Origin: Candidatus Dojkabacteria bacterium UBA5232
GTDB taxonomy: Bacteria > Patescibacteriota > Dojkabacteria > SC72
DNA: 29,771 nucleotides
Reading direction: 5' to 3'
Assembly (NCBI GenBank): GCA_002409215.1
Contig: DHUO01000020.1
Span: 42,041 to 71,811 of the forward strand
Below the pieces are notes generated by a model. The model was not told the DNA's origin. It ran no database searches and saw only the letters and a program-made list of their open reading frames with translations. Below, piece after piece: positions 17,350-23,952 of this stretch. Within the stretch, counting starts at the first letter, position 1. Each line of letters starts with the position of its first letter. Made by a program: the position numbers and the translations under genes.

Positions 17350-17946
17350 ATGAAAATATTTAGGACAATACTTCTGGTTATAATAATAGCAATCCTCTTA
17401 TTCATAGGCTATTTAACTGTTAGATACATCTCTTGGGAAAAAGATTTTTTTAATAATAACGAAAATCTTACCTGTATAAATGATGAAAACTATGAAAAGG
17501 AGAAAGTAAATATTCTTGAGAGGGTAGAAAATTTTGTTATGTCTGACTCTAAAACAGAGCTAATGACATTTTCTAGGAGAGAATTACTATTTATTCTCAG
17601 AGATGCATTAAAAGAGAGTGAAGATGTAAAGATAGAGGATATGTGTTTACTATCTGATAGGGGAGTATGGAGGATATATGTTCATCCTAAGTTGAGATCT
17701 CTTCAATTGCCCTGGATAGCTATGGATATTGTGAAAGATGACAGGGAGACAGTAGAGTTATACTCCTCATCAGTATATGTTGGTGATATAAAGATTCCAG
17801 CTTATATAAAGAAGAAATTTTCAGAAGAAGTAAATAGAGGAATTAGTGATGCTTTAATACTTATGATAGAGAACAAATTCTTAGGAAAAACCATACAGAA
17901 TATAGATTTACTCAAGGATAGTATAATGATAAAAGGTGTGTTATAG
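17350..17946 (+). CDS. Membrane-anchored protein of unknown function, 198 aa
   Basis: Not recognised. One N-terminal membrane segment (about residues 5-25, after MKIFR, so probably N-terminus inside) is followed by an extracytoplasmic domain of about 170 residues with a predicted alpha/beta mix (KTELMTFSRRELLFILRDAL; GVWRIYVHPKLRSLQLPWIAMDI). Its ATG directly abuts the murJ stop (TAAATG), so translation is probably coupled. A role in cell-envelope assembly with MurJ is a guess from position only. No catalytic motif is visible. Confidence 0.85.
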   Translation: MKIFRTILLVIIIAILLFIGYLTVRYISWEKDFFNNNENLTCINDENYEKEKVNILERVENFVMSDSKTELMTFSRRELLFILRDALKESEDVKIEDMCLLSDRGVWRIYVHPKLRSLQLPWIAMDIVKDDRETVELYSSSVYVGDIKIPAYIKKKFSEEVNRGISDALILMIENKFLGKTIQNIDLLKDSIMIKGVL

Positions 17947-17948
17947 CC

Positions 17949-17978
17949 TTGATTCCTCTTAATAAAGTATGCTACAAT
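17949..17978 (+). promoter_or_regulatory. Sigma-70 promoter of groES-groEL
   Basis: TTGATT (17949-17954), 18 bp, TACAAT (17973-17978). The start site would be near 17985, within the CIRCE-like repeat. Confidence 0.7.
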
Positions 17979-18004
17979 TAGCAATCACTAATTTAATCTG
18001 CTAG
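17978..18004 (+). promoter_or_regulatory. CIRCE-like HrcA operator of groES-groEL
   Basis: TTAGCAATC-N9-ATCTGCTAG: the 9-9-9 CIRCE layout, 13 of 18 consensus positions, arms TTAGCA and TGCTAG. It overlaps the last base of the -10 and the presumed start site, six bases before the groES ATG. Same spacing as the site before hrcA. Confidence 0.75.
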
Positions 18005-18010
18005 AAATAT

Positions 18011-18310
18011 ATGGCAAAAGAAATAAACATCACGCCCCTTGGCAACAGAGTACTGGTCACACCAGATAAGATTGATGAAAAGACATCAGGAGGACTTGTG
18101 CTACCACCTTCCTCAACTGAGGATCAGAAACCAGAAACAGGTAAAATCATCAAGTTAGGTATTGGTAAAATCGAAGGTAAAGATGTCTCTTTTGATATTA
18201 AAGTAGGAGACAGAGTGTACTTCAAAAAATATTCTCCAGATGAATTAGAAGTAGATGGAGAGAGATATCTTCTTCTTGAAGTTGGAGATATTTTAGCAGT
18301 AATCAAATAA
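18011..18310 (+). CDS. groES: Co-chaperonin GroES
   Basis: Heptameric lid of the GroEL chamber, 99 residues. ITPLGNRVLVTPDKIDEKT starts the beta barrel, SGGLVLPPSSTEDQKPETG is the mobile loop that docks to GroEL, and the end VDGERYLLLEVGDILAVIK is typical. Standard length. It is followed by groEL after 27 nt. There is no Shine-Dalgarno site before the ATG. Regulation by HrcA is likely from the operator immediately upstream. Confidence 0.98.
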   Translation: MAKEINITPLGNRVLVTPDKIDEKTSGGLVLPPSSTEDQKPETGKIIKLGIGKIEGKDVSFDIKVGDRVYFKKYSPDELEVDGERYLLLEVGDILAVIK

Positions 18311-18337
18311 CAGAATTAAATTTTTAGTATTAGTCAT

Positions 18338-19960
18338 ATGTCAAAAGCAATAATATATAACGAAGAGGCTAGAAAGTCTCTTAAAGATGGCGTGGATACA
18401 ATTGCAAATGCAGTTAAAGTAACTCTTGGACCTAAGGGTAGAAATATTGCAATTGCAAAATCTTTCGGTTCCCAATTAGTTACAAAAGATGGGGTAACAG
18501 TTGCAAAAGAGATAGAGGATAAAGATCCATTTAAGAATGTTGGTGTAGAAATGATTAAAGAGGCATCAAACAGGGTTAATGAGCTTGCAGGAGATGGTAC
18601 TACAACTGTAACTGTACTAGCTCAAGCAATTGCAACTGCAGGTTTTAAGAATGTAGCTGCTGGTGCAAATCCAATTTCTCTAAAAAGAGGTTTGGACAAA
18701 GGTGTTGATATTGTTCTAGAGGAGCTTTCTAAAAAAGCAAAGAAGATTACTACCAAAGAAGAGATTTCTCAGGTAGCAACAATTTCCACAAACAATGAAA
18801 AAGAATTAGGAGATATGATAGGGGGTGTGTTTGACAAGGTTGGTAAGGATGGAGTCATAACAGTAGAGGAAGCGAAAGGTTTTAAGGATGAAGTTGAATA
18901 TACTGAGGGTATGGAGTTTGATAATGGGTATGTAAGTCCATACTTTGTAAATAATGCAGAAACACTTGAAGCAGTTATGGAGAATCCATATATCTTCATT
19001 ACAGATAAAAAACTTTCTAACCTTCAAGATATTCAAGCAATTGCAGAGAAGGTTCTTGGGGCTGCAGATAGACCAATGGTAATAATTGCAGATGATATCG
19101 AGAATCAAGCATTAGCAACATTAGTTGTTAATAAACTAAGAGGGACTTTAGATGTTGTAGCAATTAAAGCTCCCGGATTTGGTGATAGGAAAAAAGAGAT
19201 GTTGAAAGATCTCTCAATATTAACAAGTGCAGAGTTTGTTTCAGAAGAATTAGGAAAAACATTGGATAAGGTTGAATTGACAGACTTAGGTTCAGCAAAA
19301 AGAGTTGTTGTGACGAAAGAGAAGACAATAATTGTAGAGGGTAAAGGAACTAAGAATAGTATTGCAGACAGAGTAAAAGAGATTAAAGCACAGATTGATA
19401 ATACAACATCAGAGTATGATAAAGAGAAGTTACAGGAAAGATTAGCAAAGCTAGCAGGAGGTGTTGCAGTTATTAAAGTAGGAGCAGCATCAGAGGTTGA
19501 AGCTAAGGAGAAGAAGATGAGGATTGAAGATGCTATTAATGCAACAAGAGCAGCTATCGAAGAGGGTGTTGTTGCAGGTGGTGGGTTAGCACTACATAAT
19601 GCAAAGAAGGTTTTGGATAAGGTTAAACTAGAAGACCAAGATGAACAGTTGGGTATTGAGATTCTTAAATCAGTATTAAGCGAACCACTCAAGCAAATTG
19701 CAGAAAACGCTGGAGCTGATGGAGCAGTAATAGCTGCTGAGTGCAAGGGTAATACAGGATACAATGCTAAAACAGGGAAGTTTGTTGATATGATAGGTGA
19801 AGGTATTATTGACCCTGTGAAGGTTACGAGGTTTGTCCTTACAAACGCAGTTTCTGTTGCATCCATGTTAGTTACAACAGAAGCGGTTGTCGCAGAGATT
19901 CCAGAGGAGAAACCCCAAGCCCCTATGCCTGATATGAATGGAATGCAAGGGATGATGTAA
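18338..19960 (+). CDS. groEL: Chaperonin GroEL
   Basis: ATP-driven 60-kDa chaperonin, 540 residues, full length. Readable motifs: NAVKVTLGPKGRN, TKDGVTVAKEIEDKDPFKNVG, NELAGDGTTTVTVLAQ (nucleotide site), GFGDRKKEMLKDL in the apical domain, AGGVAVIKVGAASEVE, and EGVVAGGGLALH. It ends with a Met/Gly tail (MNGMQGMM), the usual disordered chamber tail. The leader AAATTTTTAGTATTA followed by ATATG nearly repeats the dnaK leader. A strong terminator follows. Confidence 0.99.
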   Translation: MSKAIIYNEEARKSLKDGVDTIANAVKVTLGPKGRNIAIAKSFGSQLVTKDGVTVAKEIEDKDPFKNVGVEMIKEASNRVNELAGDGTTTVTVLAQAIATAGFKNVAAGANPISLKRGLDKGVDIVLEELSKKAKKITTKEEISQVATISTNNEKELGDMIGGVFDKVGKDGVITVEEAKGFKDEVEYTEGMEFDNGYVSPYFVNNAETLEAVMENPYIFITDKKLSNLQDIQAIAEKVLGAADRPMVIIADDIENQALATLVVNKLRGTLDVVAIKAPGFGDRKKEMLKDLSILTSAEFVSEELGKTLDKVELTDLGSAKRVVVTKEKTIIVEGKGTKNSIADRVKEIKAQIDNTTSEYDKEKLQERLAKLAGGVAVIKVGAASEVEAKEKKMRIEDAINATRAAIEEGVVAGGGLALHNAKKVLDKVKLEDQDEQLGIEILKSVLSEPLKQIAENAGADGAVIAAECKGNTGYNAKTGKFVDMIGEGIIDPVKVTRFVLTNAVSVASMLVTTEAVVAEIPEEKPQAPMPDMNGMQGMM

Positions 19961-19976
19961 TTAGGTGTGCTCAATT

Positions 19977-20012
19977 AAGGAGGTAGGGTTCTAAAGGAAC
20001 CTTACCTCTTTT
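19977..20012 (+). terminator. Terminator of groES-groEL
   Basis: Long hairpin: arms 19977-19991 and 19997-20011 pair over 15 bp with two G-T pairs; 5-nt loop TAAAG; ends in TTTT. The 3' arm lies within the last codons of the opposing XRE gene. Confidence 0.85.
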
Positions 20013-20515
20013 GCTAATACCTTACCAATAATACTCTCACTATTTTTTCTGTATTTAACAATTTCCAAATTGCCATTATCATTGACTAAAACAGTATCTC
20101 CTATACTACACTCACTACTTGGAGATATGAAAACAACTCCATTACTACCATCTATAATTTCCATATCAACAGCAAAAGCATCAATATCTATCTGTAATAT
20201 CCAATCAGGTGTAGGATAAAATATATATGCTTTTCCTTTCCTAAAATTCCCATCTTCAGGCATTGATGTAAAAAGCGGTATCTTATTTGTTGAATAATTG
20301 TCAATTTGTGAAGTAGAATCCTTCAGCAAATCTCTAGGATCAACATTCAAAGCATCTGCCAAGGTGTTTAATTGCTTAAGTGGAGAACTCTCACCCCTTT
20401 CATATCTAGAAATCATCTCCCAAGTCTTTCCAATCCTATCACCCAATTCTCTTTGTGTAAGCTTCTTCCTCTCTCTATATATCTTTATATTCTCACCAAT
20501 ATATTTACTGTTCAT
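19991..20515 (-). CDS. XRE-family transcription regulator with LexA/S24-like C-terminal domain
   Basis: 174 residues. The N-terminal helix-turn-helix (about 8-62) has KLTQRELGDRIGKTWEMISRYERGESSP followed by LADALNVDPRDLL. A short linker leads to a C-terminal domain (about 78-174) that looks like the S24/LexA fold: IPLFTSMPEDG, AFAVDMEI, SIGDTVLVNDNG, IVKYRKN and IIGKVLA. The GDSM box that holds the protease serine is replaced by an unrelated MEIIDGSNG stretch, so self-cleavage is unlikely and the domain may only dimerise or sense. Target operator unknown. It converges with groEL. Confidence 0.88.
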   Translation of the reverse strand: MNSKYIGENIKIYRERKKLTQRELGDRIGKTWEMISRYERGESSPLKQLNTLADALNVDPRDLLKDSTSQIDNYSTNKIPLFTSMPEDGNFRKGKAYIFYPTPDWILQIDIDAFAVDMEIIDGSNGVVFISPSSECSIGDTVLVNDNGNLEIVKYRKNSESIIGKVLAKEVRFL

Positions 20516-20523
20516 ATATATAG

Positions 20524-20552
20524 ATTCTAATTACATATCGAGCGGGTTGGAA
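20524..20552 (-). promoter_or_regulatory. Candidate promoter of the XRE gene, near-leaderless
   Basis: Minus strand: TTCCAA (20552-20547), 17 bp, TAGAAT (20529-20524), then 8 nt to the ATG at 20515. Weak -35, good -10, same geometry as other starts here. Confidence 0.5.
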
Positions 20553-20632
20553 TAGAGGCATTTTCTATATATCTGGAATAATATGTCTTGTTTTGTAACT
20601 TTTTTGTGAGGAAAACAAATTAATATATTCTT

Positions 20633-20779
20633 ATGAACCAGAAAAGGGTAAAAAAAGAGTTATGTACACTAAATAAAATATTTATAGGAATATATAAAAG
20701 AAACAATATTACCAGAAGGGAATTAATGATATTAAAAAAGAAGATAGTATTAATCAAATCTCTTATAGACAATATCTAA
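20633..20779 (+). CDS. Possible small basic protein, 48 aa
   Basis: ATG-to-TAA frame of 48 codons, very Lys/Ile-rich (starts MNQKRVKKELCTLNKIF, later NNITRRELMILKKK), in the otherwise empty 234-bp gap between the XRE and metalloprotein genes. It overlaps the 3' end of the latter by 30 bp. No recognised family and no clear promoter; the composition may just reflect AT-rich intergenic DNA. Confidence 0.25.
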   Translation: MNQKRVKKELCTLNKIFIGIYKRNNITRRELMILKKKIVLIKSLIDNI

Positions 20780-21217
20780 CCAATGACCTTTCAACCATTT
20801 ATCTGCTTCGACTTGTTCTTCTAACAAATCTCTTTTCGCAAGCTCCTTATTAATGACATTGCCTTTGTGCGGATGATTAAATTGTTTCTTTAGTGGTGAT
20901 TGAAAACCGTGTGTATAGTGGCATAGCTCATGGGCAATAGTTGCCCTAACAACAAATTCAGGAATGATATCGTGTTGAAAATATCTAGTCACTGTTATGA
21001 CCGTAACACTCTTTACATCCTGTGCATCTAATTCATCCTTCTTTCTCTTCATCAAACCTTTAATCTTAGTACCTTCTCTTGCAAGTTTGATACTACCTAA
21101 CTGTCTTTTAGAATATCTCCCAAACTTAATGACAACAAGATTCTTTCTTGGTACATCACAAAAATGATTATCCCAAAGTTCATACAACATCTCTTCTAAA
21201 TACTTATCATCTCTCAT
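20750..21217 (-). CDS. SprT-like zinc metalloprotein (HExxH)
   Basis: 155 residues, no signal peptide, hence cytoplasmic. The core is FVVRATIAHELCHYTHGF with the zinc-binding H96-E97-x-x-H100, followed by a second His cluster (NHPHKGN, H115 and H117) that can supply the third ligand, as in SprT/SPRTN and related minimal gluzincin-like proteins. The preceding strand VKSVTVITVTRYF and basic segment LGSIKLAREGTKIKGLMKRKK are typical of this group. The substrate is not known. It is divergent from the ABC gene with a shared -10 region. An AAAGGA stretch lies about 10 nt before the ATG. Confidence 0.82.
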   Translation of the reverse strand: MRDDKYLEEMLYELWDNHFCDVPRKNLVVIKFGRYSKRQLGSIKLAREGTKIKGLMKRKKDELDAQDVKSVTVITVTRYFQHDIIPEFVVRATIAHELCHYTHGFQSPLKKQFNHPHKGNVINKELAKRDLLEEQVEADKWLKGHWLDIVYKRFD

Positions 21218-21245
21218 TCAATTTTATCCTTTAGCATGATATTAT
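21217..21245 (+). promoter_or_regulatory. Candidate leaderless promoter of the ABC-folD-glyA-thyX operon
   Basis: TTCAAT (21217-21222), 17 bp, TATTAT (21240-21245), then 6 nt to the ATG at 21252, so the expected start nucleotide is the A of the start codon. Confidence 0.55.
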
Positions 21246-21246
21246 A
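21241..21246 (-). promoter_or_regulatory. -10 of the metalloprotein gene, overlapping the ABC -10
   Basis: Minus strand TATAAT (complement ATTATA) 23 nt before the ATG at 21217. The nearest -35-like hexamer, TTGAAA, needs a 19-bp spacer. The same base pairs serve as TATTAT on the plus strand. Confidence 0.4.
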
Positions 21247-21251
21247 GTCTA

Positions 21252-23093
21252 ATGATTGTACAAGATTTCAAGGCAAAATTCTCTACTCTAAAGAAAGTTT
21301 TAGGTTTTATATATGGTAACTATACAGTAGTTGCAGTTTTCAGAGATTTCCTTTTCTTTATATCAACAGCAGCAGAGATATATGGTATTACGGTATTTGG
21401 TAAGTTTATTGACTCAACAACAACAATCTTACTGCAATGGCAGAGTTTTGATTTAAGACAGTATCTTTCTACGGATTCTTTCAAACATTTAGCTTTAGTA
21501 TTACTACTTTGGATTATTACACAAGTATGCAAGCAAACTAGAGAATATCTCTATACAGTTATATATGAAAAGACTTGGAGTACAACTCAGTCTAATATGA
21601 TAGAGAAAGTATCAAGGTCAAATCTTCAAGATGTTGAGAAAAAAGAGTTTCAAGATATGCTTGCCTTTATACCTGCTTTTTCTCTTGCAAGACTAATTAG
21701 TGTGTACGATAAGTTTTCAATAGTTTTGAGTAGTGTTGTGAGATTGGTTAGTGCAATGGTCATTCTTTATAAATATGTTGGCATCTCAGCATTTGTCCTT
21801 CTTCTTGTTGTCCTTCCTGAAACAGTATTTATTCATTTTAGGAGAAAAGAGATTAGAGGATATCTAGATGAGGCAATTGGAAAGGTTAGATACCTGAGTT
21901 ATATACAGAATGTTGCTTTAACAATTTCTAACTTTTTAGAATTAAGAGTTAATAATATATATAGATATTTGAAGAGAAGATATAATGAAGAGTATCGTGA
22001 GTATCTAGGAGGTTTCTTTAGGACACATGAAGCTTTCTATAAAACAAGAATAGGTTTTAGTATACTAGGTGAGATTGCGAAATATGCCTATATTATCTAT
22101 ACATTTTCTGTGGCAATAGTTAAAAGGCTCTCCTTCGGTACATTCAAAGCAATCTATGACTATATTGATATCTCATACGATAGTGCTTTGAATATAGTGG
22201 ACTCTCTCTCTTCAATTTCTGTGAATCTGGGATATATAGGAAAATATTTTGATTTGATGGAATATAAGGGATTTGGAGATCAATATAATGGGAAAAAGAA
22301 GCTAAAAAAAGACACTCCTGTATTAGAATTAAAGAATCTTTCATTTGCATATCCTGATGATGAGAAAACAGTAGTTCTTAAAGATTTAAATATGGTAGTT
22401 AATCCTGGTGAGAAGGTTGCGATTTTTGGAGGAGATGGTTCTGGAAAGAGTACAGTGGTAAAGATATTGACAGGTTTGTACGGTGTTGATGATGGAGGAT
22501 ATCTTTTGGATGGAATACCGACTAAAGAGTTAGACAGGGGACAGTTAAAGAAGAAGTTAGCAGTAGTATTTCAAGACTTCATTAATTATCATTTTAGCTT
22601 TAAGGAGAATGTTGTAATCTCAGGACAAAGAAAAGATATTGACACTAAATTATATGACAAAGTATTGGGTATTGCAGGTGGAAAGGCGATTCAGAAGGAA
22701 TTGGCCATACAGGATTCTAATATTTTAGGAAAGACTTTTCCATCTGGTAGAGAGCTTGCTCCTGGGTATTGGCAGAGATTGGCAATTGCGAGGGCTCTGT
22801 ATAGGAATAAGGATATATTCATAATGGATGAACCATTTACATATATTGATGATGTTTCTGCAGAGAAGATTCTTCTAGAGATGTTCAATTTTATCGGCAA
22901 GAACAGGTCTTTGATATATATAACACGTAGTACAAATCTTCTTAATAGGTTTGATCGCATATATTACTTAAGTAAAGGTGAAATGGTAGAATCGGGTAGT
23001 TGGGATGAATTAATGAAAAAGGATAGTAAGTTGAAAAAAGATTATGTTGAGTTAGTAAAAAGTCATAAGGGAGAAGATAATATATTAGGATAA
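21252..23093 (+). CDS. ABC transporter, fused membrane and ATP-binding domains, with degenerate signature motif
   Basis: 613 residues. The N-terminal part (about 20-330) is an exporter-type membrane domain with hydrophobic segments near 25-50, 78-92, 155-190 and 270-292. The nucleotide-binding domain (about 355-600) has Walker A GGDGSGKST (393-401), the Q-loop at Q441 and Walker B DIFIMDEP (521-528). The ABC signature reads LAPGYWQ (502-508) instead of LSGGQ-Q, and the switch-loop His is Arg559 (YITRSTN). ATP binding looks intact; hydrolysis may be altered. Substrate unknown. First gene of a four-gene operon with folD (4-nt gap), glyA and thyX. Confidence 0.93.
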   Translation: MIVQDFKAKFSTLKKVLGFIYGNYTVVAVFRDFLFFISTAAEIYGITVFGKFIDSTTTILLQWQSFDLRQYLSTDSFKHLALVLLLWIITQVCKQTREYLYTVIYEKTWSTTQSNMIEKVSRSNLQDVEKKEFQDMLAFIPAFSLARLISVYDKFSIVLSSVVRLVSAMVILYKYVGISAFVLLLVVLPETVFIHFRRKEIRGYLDEAIGKVRYLSYIQNVALTISNFLELRVNNIYRYLKRRYNEEYREYLGGFFRTHEAFYKTRIGFSILGEIAKYAYIIYTFSVAIVKRLSFGTFKAIYDYIDISYDSALNIVDSLSSISVNLGYIGKYFDLMEYKGFGDQYNGKKKLKKDTPVLELKNLSFAYPDDEKTVVLKDLNMVVNPGEKVAIFGGDGSGKSTVVKILTGLYGVDDGGYLLDGIPTKELDRGQLKKKLAVVFQDFINYHFSFKENVVISGQRKDIDTKLYDKVLGIAGGKAIQKELAIQDSNILGKTFPSGRELAPGYWQRLAIARALYRNKDIFIMDEPFTYIDDVSAEKILLEMFNFIGKNRSLIYITRSTNLLNRFDRIYYLSKGEMVESGSWDELMKKDSKLKKDYVELVKSHKGEDNILG

Positions 23094-23097
23094 AAGA

Positions 23098-23952
23098 ATG
23101 GTAATTTTAGATGGGAAAAAAGTCTCAGAAAGTATCTTGTATGAAATCTCCTTGAGGATACAAGAACTTAAAGGGGAGGGTAAAAGACTCCCAAGATTGG
23201 ATATGATTTTGGTAGGGAATGACTATGGAAGTATTAAATATGTAGAGATGAAAAGGAAAACGGTTCGGCAGGTTGGTATGTTGGGAGAGGTGCATCATCT
23301 AGATGAAAGTATAGAAACAGAGGGTCTTCTTGATTTGACCGAATCTCTAAATAATAATCCTGAAGTAGATGGATATATGATTCAACTACCACTTCCTTCT
23401 CATATAAACAAGCATACAGTCTTGGAATCAATTGACCCTAAAAAAGATATTGATGGTTTAAGCCCTTCAAACTTAGGTAAGCTATTCCAAAAGGACAGGA
23501 CAGGTATTCCACCAGCTACTCCTGTTGGCATTATAAAACTTCTAGAAGAATATAATATTAAGCTTTTAGGTAGAAGAGTTGTTATCCTTGGAGCTAGTAG
23601 TATCATAGGTAAACCACTAGCAGCTATGATGTTAGAAAAGAGTGCAACTGTAACAATCTGTAATTCTAACACATTAAATACTCAAGATATTGCTAGAACG
23701 GCAGATATATTAGTTTCTGCAACAGGAAAGCCAGAATTAATTAAAGGAAGCTTTCTCAAACTAGGATGTGTAGTTGTAGATGTTGGTTCGAATAAACATT
23801 CAGAAACAGGAAAGTTGGTAGGAGATGTCGATTGGGAAAGTATCCAAGGGATTCCTTCTCACATTACTCCAGTTCCTGGTGGGGTTGGTCCTATGACAAT
23901 TGCTTCTTTAATATTAAATTTAATGCATTGTTATGAAAATAGGAATAGATAA
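23098..23952 (+). CDS. folD: Bifunctional methylenetetrahydrofolate dehydrogenase/cyclohydrolase FolD
   Basis: Interconverts methylene-, methenyl- and formyl-tetrahydrofolate using NAD(P). 284 residues, normal length. The catalytic Lys lies in the YVEMKRK segment (YxxxK). GYMIQLPLPSHINKHTVLESIDPKKDIDGLSPSN carries the Gln and Asp of the active site. VVILGASSIIGKPLAAMML is the Rossmann dinucleotide-binding loop, and the C-terminus has TPVPGGVGPMTIASL. The gene starts 4 nt after the ABC gene, and glyA begins within its last 20 bp. Together with glyA and thyX it forms a one-carbon supply module. Confidence 0.97.
   Translation: MVILDGKKVSESILYEISLRIQELKGEGKRLPRLDMILVGNDYGSIKYVEMKRKTVRQVGMLGEVHHLDESIETEGLLDLTESLNNNPEVDGYMIQLPLPSHINKHTVLESIDPKKDIDGLSPSNLGKLFQKDRTGIPPATPVGIIKLLEEYNIKLLGRRVVILGASSIIGKPLAAMMLEKSATVTICNSNTLNTQDIARTADILVSATGKPELIKGSFLKLGCVVVDVGSNKHSETGKLVGDVDWESIQGIPSHITPVPGGVGPMTIASLILNLMHCYENRNR

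Noticed and set aside
19105..19974. 289-codon minus-strand frame inside groEL
   Set aside because: Ser/Ala/Thr-rich shadow of groEL codon usage; groEL is unambiguous.
19977..19984. Perfect Shine-Dalgarno core AAGGAGGT
   Set aside because: It is the 5' arm of the groEL terminator, with no start codon of a plausible gene behind it.
23771..23800. GGTTCGAAT stretch resembling a tRNA T-loop
   Set aside because: It lies within folD coding sequence with no cloverleaf around it.
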